A stretch of 54,061 nucleotides of DNA from Pseudomonas fontis. Lineage in GTDB: Bacteria; Pseudomonadota; Gammaproteobacteria; Pseudomonadales; Pseudomonadaceae. A program made the translations under genes and the position numbers. This document shows, piece after piece, positions 16,563-25,377 of this stretch (positions within the stretch are counted from its first letter, which is position 1; each line of letters starts with the position of its first letter). The notes beneath the pieces are model-generated. The model ran no database searches. It was given only the letters and a program-made list of their open reading frames with translations, and had not been told where the DNA came from. The stretch covers positions 1-54,061 of the forward strand of contig NZ_JAMDGY010000098.1 in NCBI RefSeq assembly GCF_028656955.1, written 5' to 3'.

Positions 16563-17178
16563 CCCACAAGCCGCCGTAGTCGGCTTCAGCGTGATGTCCT
16601 TCCTGCCCGGTGTAACCCCCGCGCAAAGAGACTCGGTGCAACTGGCCGCACTGATGGCCGAGCGGGTGACCCGCAGTGGTTACGATCAAGGGCATGTCCA
16701 GGACTGGTACGGCTACTACCGCAACCAGCTGAAGTACCTGGGCTGGGACGCGGTGCCAGCCGAAGAGGCCCATTGGCCCGGTCGCGAGCGCCCGGAACTG
16801 GTCGACCAGGCGCTGCGCAGGATCGACGCAACCGCAGGCGAACACTTTGCAAGCGTGACCAGATTGGCGCTGGAAGGGCTGCAGGCCGATCTCTCGGTCA
16901 CACTCCAGCTTGAGCAGCGTTGCCAGTCCCAGGGGATTTTCCAGCTGTTGCCCTGCGGCCCGGCCAAAGGTGGGTACGTGGACATGCTGGTGTACCACGA
17001 GTCGGGGCAGAAGTCGGTGTTCAGCACGGGTTTTGCGTTTCGTGAGCGCAGCCAGCTCTCGGTGCGCGCGGAGCTGGTGCGTTTCAATACGCGACTGTTT
17101 GACCAGCAGCACAAGAGCAAGGTGCAGCGCAGCCTTGAGAAGGTTGCGCTGAAGGAGATCCTGGAACTGAGCCGCTAG
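16555..17178 (+). CDS. Unknown protein, paralogue 3 of a three-gene family
   Basis: A 207-residue protein. The shared motif is at 27-64: VQLAALMAERV, then VQDWYGYYRNQLKYLGW. The C-terminal part (AELVRFNTRLFDQQHKSKV) lines up with paralogue 1 (AMLVFNKTLYDYVRSTV). No signal peptide, membrane segment or enzyme motif is visible. A GGAG site inside the end of paralogue 2 drives the ATG at 16555. The TAG stop overlaps the marC stop on the opposite strand through a shared CTAG. Function unknown; the cluster probably encodes partner subunits of one assembly. Confidence 0.82.
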   Translation: MTNPQAAVVGFSVMSFLPGVTPAQRDSVQLAALMAERVTRSGYDQGHVQDWYGYYRNQLKYLGWDAVPAEEAHWPGRERPELVDQALRRIDATAGEHFASVTRLALEGLQADLSVTLQLEQRCQSQGIFQLLPCGPAKGGYVDMLVYHESGQKSVFSTGFAFRERSQLSVRAELVRFNTRLFDQQHKSKVQRSLEKVALKEILELSR

Positions 17179-17771
17179 GTCAGCAGGTAACCCTTGATCC
17201 CGGTGAAGATGATCTGCGCCGCCAGGGCGCAGACGAACAGCCCCATCAGCCGGCTGACGATCTGCAGGCCCTGGTCACCGAGGATCCGCTCGATCCGGTG
17301 CGAGAGGTACAGCACCAGGCCAACGGTGAAACTGGCCAGGGCGATACTGACGATCGCCAGCAGCTTGTCGTCCCAGTGCGGCTGGCTCACGCCCATCACC
17401 AGCAAGGCACCGATGGTGCCCGGGCCGACGGTCAGCGGGATGGTCAGCGGGACGATGGTCACGTCCTGCTGCACGTTGTCGGCCTGCACCGCCGACTTGC
17501 CCTGGGCCATGCCCAATGCCGAAATGAACAGCACGCTGCCGGCGCCGATGCGGAAGGCATCCGGGGTAATCCCGAACACGCCGAAGATCACCCGCCCGAA
17601 CAGGTACAGCAACACGCTGGACACCAGCACCGCGATGGCGACCTTCCAGGCCAGTTGCTTGCGCTCCTTGCTGGAGTGGCCACGGGTCAGGCTGATGAAG
17701 CAGGACAGGACGAAAAACGGGCTGTAGAGCACGAGCATCTTCAAGTAAACGCTGAACAACTCATGGAGCAT
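17175..17771 (-). CDS. MarC-family inner membrane protein
   Basis: A 198-residue protein with six hydrophobic segments typical of the MarC family (YhgN/MarC). Recognisable stretches are LYSPFFVLSCFISLT, IPLTVGPGTIGALLVMG and SRLMGLFVCALAAQIIF. The family was once linked to multiple antibiotic resistance but has no proven transport substrate. It is convergent with paralogue 3, the two stop codons sharing CTAG at 17175-17178. It lies 40 bases after the retS stop, so it may be the last gene of a retS-marC unit. Confidence 0.9.
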   Translation of the reverse strand: MLHELFSVYLKMLVLYSPFFVLSCFISLTRGHSSKERKQLAWKVAIAVLVSSVLLYLFGRVIFGVFGITPDAFRIGAGSVLFISALGMAQGKSAVQADNVQQDVTIVPLTIPLTVGPGTIGALLVMGVSQPHWDDKLLAIVSIALASFTVGLVLYLSHRIERILGDQGLQIVSRLMGLFVCALAAQIIFTGIKGYLLT

Positions 17772-17811
17772 GGTGTGGGCTCGTGGCTAGTGGGGCGTTG
17801 GGCAAGTGTAG

Positions 17812-20592
17812 TCAGTGCGATACGGGAAGTGTGGCGGGCGGCGTGGCCGGCTGCTCACGGCGCGCGACCCAGTGTTCGATCAGCTCACGCAGTTGCGACA
17901 GTTCCACCGGCTTGGCCATGTGGCCGTCCATGCCGGCCAGGCGGGCGCGTTCCTTGTGTTCGGCGAGGATATGCGCGGTCAGCGCCACCACCGGGGTGCG
18001 CCGGCGTTCGGTCTCGGCTTCCCAGGCACGCAGTTGCTGGGTGGCGGAGAAGCCATCGAGCACCGGCATCTCGCAGTCCATCAGCACCAGGTCGTACTGC
18101 CGGGACATCATGGCCTGCAAGGCCTCTTCGCCGTTGCTGGCGGTGTCCGGTTCCAGGTTGAGCTTGCCGAGCATGCCACGGATGACCTTGGTCGAAATGC
18201 TGTTGTCCTCGGCCACCAGGATGCGGAAGTCACTTGGCACATCCAGTTCGCGGATGTGCTTGGCCGGCGGCATGCCGAGCGGCTGACCTTGGCTGCGCTG
18301 GGCCAGCTCTTCGGCCAGGGTGGTCTTGAGCGTGTAGCCGGCCACCGGCTTGGCGAGTATGCGCTTGACCCCGGCATTGCGCGCAATCACCTTGCTCGGC
18401 GCGTTGCTGATGCCCGTGAGCATCACCAACAGGATGTCGTGGTTCAGGCTCGGGTCTTCCTTGATTTTCGCTGCCAACTGCATGCCGGTCATGCCCGGCA
18501 TGTTCTGGTCGAGCAGCACTGCATCGAAGTAGTCGCGCAGGTGCGCCTTGGTGCGCAGCAGGGCCAGTGCCTCCTTGCCCGAGGGTACCGCGCTGACATT
18601 CATGCCCCAGGCGCTGCACTGCTGCACCAGGACCTTGCGGCAAGTGTCGTTGTCGTCCACCACCAGTACCCGCGCACCGCGCAGCGGGCCGTCGAGGTCG
18701 GCGGGCGGCTGCTCCAGGCGGTACGGGTCGAGCGGCAGGGTCATCCACAGGGTGTTGCCCTGGCTGTGGCTGGTCTTGATGCCGAACTCGCCCTGCATCA
18801 GTGCGATCAGTTGCTTGGCGATCACCAGCCCGAGGTGGCCGCCGAGCTTGTTGCTGGAGAGGAAATGCTTGCTGTGCAGTTCAGCCTGCAGCAGCGCATC
18901 GCGCTCGGCTGCGGGCATCGGTTCGCCGCTGTCCTGGACTGCCAGGCGCAGGCGCGGCGCGGTACCGCGTTGGTCGAGGGCGACCACCAGCAGGATCTCG
19001 CCCTGGTCGGTCTTCTTCAGGGCGTTTTCCAGCAGGCTCAACAGGGCCTGGCGCAGGCGCGTCGGATCGCCGCTGATGACCCGTGGCACTTGCGGCTGGG
19101 TGAAGCTGATGAGTTCGACGTTCTGCTGTTCGGCCTTGGCCCTGAAGATGCTCAGGCAGTCTTCGATCAACGCATTGAGGTCGAACTGCACATCGTCCAG
19201 CTCGATCTGCCCGGACTCCAGCTTGGAGATGTCGAGGATCTCGTTGATCAGCGTCAGCAGCTCGTTGCCGGCGCTGTGGATGGTTTGCACGTAGTCGCGC
19301 TGCTTGACCGACAGCGGCGTGCCCAGCAGCAGCTCGGTCATGCCCAGCACGCCGTTCATGGGGGTGCGGATCTCGTGGCTGATCTTGGCCAGGAACTCGG
19401 CCTTGGCATTGACCTCGGCGTCGCTGGCGGCCAGTTCGCGGCTGGCGCTGAAACGCTCTTCGCTGATGTTGCGCAGGCGTTCGCTGACCGCCAGGTTGAG
19501 CAGCAGGCCACTGAAGGCGGTCAGCCCCAGGAGGATGAACAACAGCCATTGCGCCGGTACGCGGGTCAGCCCGAGCAGTGCCGGCAGCAGCACCAGGCAG
19601 CCGACGTTGAACACCAGCATGGCCAGGCTGAACAGCCGTGCCGGGGCAAAACCCTTGTACCAGTGGTAGGAGGCGATCAGCAGCATGCTCATGCTGCCCA
19701 GTGCCACCAGCGCGTAGGTCATCAGGTTCAGCGGCAGGGTGTCGATGAACAACAGCAGCAAGCCACAGGACGACACCAGCAGCATTTCGCCGATCAGCAG
19801 GCGGCTCAGGCGCGACTGAGATCGCGGCAGGAAGAAGCGCTGGGTGAACACCAGCCCGCACAGCGTAGCCAGCAGCACGATCAGATAGGCGGCCGGGGTT
19901 TGCGCGGCATGCCACAGGCTCCACGGCCCGCTGAGGTTGAGCAGGATCAGCGCGCTGAGCAGCATCAGGCTGTGGTAGGCCGCCAGCCACAGGCTGGTGG
20001 TCGAGCGCGAATAGGTGAAGCGGATCAGGTTGTGCAGCACCAGCATGCCCAGGCAGCCGAACAGCAGGCCGAAGAGCATCGGTCGGCGTTGATCACCGGC
20101 AGCTTCCACGGCCGGTTGCAGGCTGATGCCGGGGCGCAGTTGGTGTTCGCTGACCAGGCGCAGGTAGACGTCCAGCGTGCTGTGGCTGGCCGGCAGGGAG
20201 AGCAGGTTGTCGCTGTTGCCCAGGCCGAGCAGGCCAGTGTCGCTCTTGCGCCCGTTGTGGGTCTGTTGCAGCAGTGTGTCGCCGTCCAGGACAAACAGGT
20301 CCAGGTTCGACAGGTCGGGGGCGAATACCCGCACGATCTGTTCGTGATGGCCGGGGTCCAGGCGATAGTGCAGCCACAACGCCTGGCCGGGTTCGGCGGC
20401 ATTGAGCTGGGAGAGTTCGATGGGGCTGAATTGATTGCGGTAGCGTTCGGAACGCACGTCGCTGAGCTGCAGGCTGGCCTGATCGTCAAGCAATACCGCC
20501 CAACCGCTGCCGGATTCGGCCATGGCCGGGTACAGGCAGAGCAGGGTCAGCAGGCTGACGGTGAGTCCAATGGCAATCCTGAGCCAACGCAA
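17812..20592 (-). CDS. retS: Hybrid sensor kinase RetS
   Basis: A 926-residue hybrid kinase. It has a signal/anchor segment, a periplasmic 7TMR-DISMED2 sensor (about 25-160), seven membrane helices (about 170-370), HisKA with the phospho-His in KISHEIRTPMNG (H406), a diverged ATPase domain, and two receivers with phospho-Asp in VLLDQNMPG (D695) and VLMDCEMPVLDG (D839). This architecture and the position beside purD match RetS, which opposes GacS and so tunes the Rsm switch between motile/virulent and biofilm states. No ATG fits. A strong AAAGGA stands seven bases before a TTG at 20592, which I take as start; another TTG lies at 20628. The ortholog call rests on domains plus synteny. Confidence 0.92.
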   Translation of the reverse strand: MRWLRIAIGLTVSLLTLLCLYPAMAESGSGWAVLLDDQASLQLSDVRSERYRNQFSPIELSQLNAAEPGQALWLHYRLDPGHHEQIVRVFAPDLSNLDLFVLDGDTLLQQTHNGRKSDTGLLGLGNSDNLLSLPASHSTLDVYLRLVSEHQLRPGISLQPAVEAAGDQRRPMLFGLLFGCLGMLVLHNLIRFTYSRSTTSLWLAAYHSLMLLSALILLNLSGPWSLWHAAQTPAAYLIVLLATLCGLVFTQRFFLPRSQSRLSRLLIGEMLLVSSCGLLLLFIDTLPLNLMTYALVALGSMSMLLIASYHWYKGFAPARLFSLAMLVFNVGCLVLLPALLGLTRVPAQWLLFILLGLTAFSGLLLNLAVSERLRNISEERFSASRELAASDAEVNAKAEFLAKISHEIRTPMNGVLGMTELLLGTPLSVKQRDYVQTIHSAGNELLTLINEILDISKLESGQIELDDVQFDLNALIEDCLSIFRAKAEQQNVELISFTQPQVPRVISGDPTRLRQALLSLLENALKKTDQGEILLVVALDQRGTAPRLRLAVQDSGEPMPAAERDALLQAELHSKHFLSSNKLGGHLGLVIAKQLIALMQGEFGIKTSHSQGNTLWMTLPLDPYRLEQPPADLDGPLRGARVLVVDDNDTCRKVLVQQCSAWGMNVSAVPSGKEALALLRTKAHLRDYFDAVLLDQNMPGMTGMQLAAKIKEDPSLNHDILLVMLTGISNAPSKVIARNAGVKRILAKPVAGYTLKTTLAEELAQRSQGQPLGMPPAKHIRELDVPSDFRILVAEDNSISTKVIRGMLGKLNLEPDTASNGEEALQAMMSRQYDLVLMDCEMPVLDGFSATQQLRAWEAETERRRTPVVALTAHILAEHKERARLAGMDGHMAKPVELSQLRELIEHWVARREQPATPPATLPVSH

Positions 20593-20654
20593 GACGATAT
20601 CCTTTCCTAGCAGAAAGCCGGTGTACAACTATGCGCGGCGGGCCAAGGCGAAGG

Positions 20655-20675
20655 CAAGGCCCCAGCGGGGCCTTG
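20655..20675 (-). terminator. Hairpin between purD and retS
   Basis: CAAGGCCCC / GGGGCCTTG is a perfect 9-bp stem with a three-base loop, in the 135-base gap after purD. No T tract follows on the minus strand, so termination strength is uncertain. Confidence 0.4.
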
Positions 20676-20727
20676 TCGACGATCCGGGAGCAGGGCGGCT
20701 AGCGCCACGCTGCCCCGGGGCACACCA

Positions 20728-22023
<1,296 letters not shown>

Positions 22024-22074
22024 GTCAAAACCTCGATGACGCAAATTCAGGGAAGTGCATGTGGCTGCTGGCTT

Positions 22075-22164
22075 CTGTGGGAGCTGGCCTTGCCAGCGAT
22101 GCGGGCAGCGCGCAGTTGGCTGACACGGCACCGATACCATCGCCGGCAAGGCCGGCTCCCACAG
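22075..22164. repeat. Inverted REP pair between purH and purD
   Basis: Arms at 22075-22101 and 22138-22164 are inverted copies of the TGTGGGAGCCGGCC-type REP. Each arm also carries its own small palindrome. The first has CTGGC/GCCAG where the second has CCGGC/GCCGG, so the two differences are compensatory and keep the pairing intact. Confidence 0.85.
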
Positions 22165-22182
22165 AGAGCGTCGCTACATCAC

Positions 22183-23790
22183 TTAGTGGCGGAAGTGACG
22201 CATACCGGTGAAGACCATGGCGATGCCGGCTTCGTCGGCCGCTGCAATCACCTCGGCATCACGCATCGAACCGCCTGGCTGGATCACCGCAGTGATACCG
22301 ACCTTGGCCGCGTTGTCGATGCCGTCACGGAACGGGAAGAATGCATCCGAGGCCATGACCGCACCCTGCACCTGCAGGCCGGCGTGTTCGGCTTTGATCG
22401 CGGCAATGCGCGCGGAGTTCACCCGGCTCATCTGGCCCGCGCCAACGCCGATGGTCTGACGACCCTTGGCGTAGACGATGGCGTTGGACTTGACGTACTT
22501 GGCGACTTTCCAGGCGAAGATCAGGTCGTGGATTTCCTGCTCGGTCGGTGCACGCTTGGTCACCACCTTCAGGTCACCTTCGGTGATCATGCCGATGTCT
22601 CGGCTCTGTACCAGCAGGCCGCCGGTCACACGCTTGAAGTCCCAGGCAGCGGCACGCTCGGCGGACCACTCGCCACAGGCCAGCAGGCGCACATTGGCCT
22701 TGGCAGCAACCACGGCACGGGCTTCTTCGCTGATGCTCGGGGCAATGATCACTTCGACGAACTGACGCTCGACGATGGCCTTGGCGGTTTCGCCATCCAG
22801 CTCGCGGTTGAAGGCGATGATGCCGCCGAACGCCGACTCGGTGTCGGTGGCGTAGGCCAGCTCGTAGGCCTGGCGGATACCGCCTTCGGCGTCAGGGCTG
22901 ACCGCCACGCCGCACGGGTTGGCGTGCTTGACGATGACGCAGGCCGGCTTGACGAAGCTTTTCACGCATTCCAGCGCAGCGTCGGTGTCGGCCACGTTGT
23001 TGTACGACAGCTCTTTGCCCTGCAGTTGAACGGCCGTGGCGATCCCGGCTTCGGCCGGCTTGGCTTCAACGTAGAACGCCGCGCTCTGGTGCGGGTTCTC
23101 GCCGTAGCGCATTTCCTGGGCCTTGACGAACTGGCTGTTGAAGGTGCGCGGGAAGTCGCTGCGGCCTTCCGTGCTCAGGGTCTCGGCGCCCTGGTCAACC
23201 GTGCCCATGTAGTTGGCGATCATGCCGTCGTAGGCGGCGGTGTGCTCGAACGCCTTGAGCATCAGGTCGAAGCGCTGGGCGTAAGTCAGGCCACCGGCCT
23301 TGAGGCTTTCCAGCACCTGGCTGTAGTCGCTGGCGTTGACCACGATGGCGACGTCTTTGTGGTTCTTGGCCGCGGAACGGACCATGGTCGGGCCGCCGAT
23401 GTCGATGTTCTCGATAGCGCTCGGCAGGTCGCAACCTGGCTTGGAGATGGTCGCTTCGAACGGGTACAGGTTGACGGCGACCAGATCGATCGGCTTGATC
23501 CCGTGCTGCTCCATGATCGCGTCATCGGTGCCGCGACGGCCGAGGATACCGCCGTGGATTTTCGGGTGCAGGGTCTTGACCCGGCCGTCCATCATTTCCG
23601 CGAAGCCGGTGTAGTCGGCAACTTCGACCGCGGCAACGCCGTTGTCCTGAAGCAGCTTGAACGTACCGCCGGTCGACAGGATCTCCACCCCGAGCTGTTG
23701 CAGTTCACGGGCGAATTCGAGGATCCCGGTCTTGTCGGAGACACTGATCAAGGCACGGCGGATCGGCAGGCGGGTAGTCTGGTCGGTCAT
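22183..23790 (-). CDS. purH: Bifunctional AICAR transformylase / IMP cyclohydrolase
   Basis: A 535-residue PurH for the last two steps to IMP. The N-terminal IMP cyclohydrolase domain (about 1-200) begins RRALISVSDKTGI and holds GRVKTLHPKIHGGIL. The C-terminal transformylase domain has KHANPCGVAV and SDAFFPFRDGID, ending FTGMRHFRH. I chose ATG 23790, which gives MTDQTTRL and the usual length, over ATG 23802. It follows fis on the same strand after a terminator. Confidence 0.97.
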   Translation of the reverse strand: MTDQTTRLPIRRALISVSDKTGILEFARELQQLGVEILSTGGTFKLLQDNGVAAVEVADYTGFAEMMDGRVKTLHPKIHGGILGRRGTDDAIMEQHGIKPIDLVAVNLYPFEATISKPGCDLPSAIENIDIGGPTMVRSAAKNHKDVAIVVNASDYSQVLESLKAGGLTYAQRFDLMLKAFEHTAAYDGMIANYMGTVDQGAETLSTEGRSDFPRTFNSQFVKAQEMRYGENPHQSAAFYVEAKPAEAGIATAVQLQGKELSYNNVADTDAALECVKSFVKPACVIVKHANPCGVAVSPDAEGGIRQAYELAYATDTESAFGGIIAFNRELDGETAKAIVERQFVEVIIAPSISEEARAVVAAKANVRLLACGEWSAERAAAWDFKRVTGGLLVQSRDIGMITEGDLKVVTKRAPTEQEIHDLIFAWKVAKYVKSNAIVYAKGRQTIGVGAGQMSRVNSARIAAIKAEHAGLQVQGAVMASDAFFPFRDGIDNAAKVGITAVIQPGGSMRDAEVIAAADEAGIAMVFTGMRHFRH

Positions 23791-23819
23791 TTCAGATTCC
23801 ATAACGCGGTGGAGTCAGC

Positions 23820-23855
23820 AAAAAAGGCGACCTCATTATCTGGGAGCCGCCTTTT
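23820..23855 (-). terminator. Intrinsic terminator after fis
   Basis: AAAAGGCG (23822-23829) and CGCCTTTT (23848-23855) form a stem with an 18-base loop, and the minus strand continues with T. It lies 17 bases after the fis stop and may act in both directions because of the A/T runs on both sides. Confidence 0.65.
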
Positions 23856-23872
23856 CTGGTTTGGATTCGTGC

Positions 23873-24193
23873 TTAGAGCAAGTCGTACTGCTTGAGTTTC
23901 TTGCGCAAGGTGCCCCGATTGAGCCCAAGGAGTTCGCTGGCCTTGGTCTGGTTGCCCTTCACGTAATTCATCACGCTTTCGAGCAAGGGGGCTTCGACTT
24001 CGGAGAGGACCAGGTTGTACACGTCCGTGACAGCCGCACCCTCGAGGTGCGCGAAGTAGTTGTGCAGCGCCTTTTCCACACTTCCGCGAAGGGTCTGTCC
24101 CTCTTCGCTGGGGGTATTCAGGTGCTGTTTCAGGTTGACGTTGTCGCTCACGGGCGTTGTTCCACTCACTAATGTCTCGGTCATCATCGTCAT
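23873..24193 (-). CDS. fis: Nucleoid protein Fis
   Basis: A 106-residue Fis. The C-terminal helix-turn-helix is intact (NQTKASELLGLNRGTLRKKLK), preceded by the dimerisation helices (EVEAPLLESVMNYVKG). Fis bends DNA and coordinates growth-phase control. The start at 24193 overlaps the dusB stop by four bases (ATGA), the conserved dusB-fis operon arrangement. In-frame ATGs follow at the third and fourth codons (24187, 24184), so the exact first residue is not certain. Confidence 0.96.
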   Translation of the reverse strand: MTMMTETLVSGTTPVSDNVNLKQHLNTPSEEGQTLRGSVEKALHNYFAHLEGAAVTDVYNLVLSEVEAPLLESVMNYVKGNQTKASELLGLNRGTLRKKLKQYDLL

Positions 24194-25203
24194 GCAGCCA
24201 CCCCTTGTCCGTCCTCTGTCTCAAGGCTCTGTTCACATTCTTGCAAGTAGCTGCGAATGTCGGCGCATTGCGCGTGTGTCTCTTCCAAACGATTGAACCG
24301 GGCTCGGAACTCCTTTGCGCCCGGTAGTGTTGCCAGGTACCAGCCAACATGCTTGCGGGCAATACGTACGCCCATCACATCGCCATAGAAGGCGTGCAGC
24401 GCCGCCAGGTGCTCCAGCAGGATGCGTTGCACTTCTTCCAGGCCTGGCGCCGGCAGTAGTTCACCGGTGCGCAGGTAATGCTCGGTCTCGCGGAATATCC
24501 ACGGCCGCCCTTGGGCAGCCCGGCCAATCAGCAGACCGTCGGCACCGGTGGCAGCAAGTACCTGTCGGGCCTTTTCTGGCGAGGTGATGTCGCCATTGGC
24601 AAAAACCGGGATGGACACCGCCTGCTTGATCGCAGCGATGGTGTCGTACTCGGCTTCGCCGGTGTACAGGTCGGCGCGTGTGCGGCCGTGGACGGCCAGC
24701 GCCTGGATGCCGGCCTGCTCGGCAATTTTCGCGACGATCAGGCCATTTTTGTTCGACCGGTCCCAGCCGGTACGGATCTTCAGGGTCACCGGCACGTCCA
24801 CGGCGGCTACCACCGCATGGACGATCTCGCTGACCAGTGCTTCATCTTTCAATAAAGCAGAGCCTGCAGCTTTGTTGCAGACTTTTTTTGCCGGGCAGCC
24901 CATGTTGATGTCGATGATCTGCGCGCCCATCTCGACGTTGGCCCGGGCCGCCGCCGCGAGCATCTGCGCGTCGCCACCGGCGATCTGTACCGAGCGTGGC
25001 TCGGGATCACCTTCGTGGATCATGCGCAGACGCGACTTGTGGGTGTTCCACAAGCTCATGTCGCTGCTGACCATCTCCGACACCACCAGGCCTGCACCCA
25101 TCCGTCGGCAGAGCTGACGGAAAGGCTGGTCCGTGACCCCGGCCATGGGGGCGAGGATCAGGTTGTTCTGCAGTGTGTATGGGCCGATGCGTACCGCCGA
25201 CAT
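24190..25203 (-). CDS. dusB: tRNA-dihydrouridine synthase B
   Basis: A 337-residue FMN-dependent enzyme that reduces uridine in the tRNA D-loop. The FMN-binding start (LILAPMAGVTDQPFR), the catalytic Cys region (DINMGCPAKKVCNKAAGS), SIPVFANGDI and ADGLLIGRAAQGRPWIF are all present. It is the first gene of dusB-fis. The 174 bases upstream should hold the promoter, which in many bacteria is Fis-repressed; I do not see a clear Fis site. Confidence 0.97.
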   Translation of the reverse strand: MSAVRIGPYTLQNNLILAPMAGVTDQPFRQLCRRMGAGLVVSEMVSSDMSLWNTHKSRLRMIHEGDPEPRSVQIAGGDAQMLAAAARANVEMGAQIIDINMGCPAKKVCNKAAGSALLKDEALVSEIVHAVVAAVDVPVTLKIRTGWDRSNKNGLIVAKIAEQAGIQALAVHGRTRADLYTGEAEYDTIAAIKQAVSIPVFANGDITSPEKARQVLAATGADGLLIGRAAQGRPWIFRETEHYLRTGELLPAPGLEEVQRILLEHLAALHAFYGDVMGVRIARKHVGWYLATLPGAKEFRARFNRLEETHAQCADIRSYLQECEQSLETEDGQGVAA

Positions 25204-25344
25204 AGGAGTTCCCTGTTGTGGGGCCGGATCATTAGAGTTCGAAAAAGGGTGGGCATGATACCCGCTCTCGGTGACCGGATAAAGGTCGATTTGGATAAAA
25301 TCTGAACAACTGCGGCGTTATGCCCGGGAGTTTGAGACGCGCCG

Positions 25345-25368
25345 CTGGCGCCGTGAATCAGGCGCCAG
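25345..25368 (-). terminator. Hairpin after the DUF3426 gene
   Basis: CTGGCGCC / GGCGCCAG, 8 bp with an 8-base loop, ten bases beyond the stop of the zinc-ribbon gene. There is no T tract on the minus strand, so it is only a candidate. Confidence 0.35.
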
Positions 25369-25377
25369 GCCCGGGTT

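Noticed and set aside
17815..20610. 931-codon open frame on the plus strand opposite retS
   Set aside because: It is the mirror of a clear RetS coding sequence in GC-rich DNA; the translation is low-complexity (Gln/His/Ala/Gly) with no recognisable domain.
22024..22182. Small RNA gene between purH and purD
   Set aside because: The strong secondary structure is fully explained by the REP pair; I see no separate promoter or T-ended terminator.
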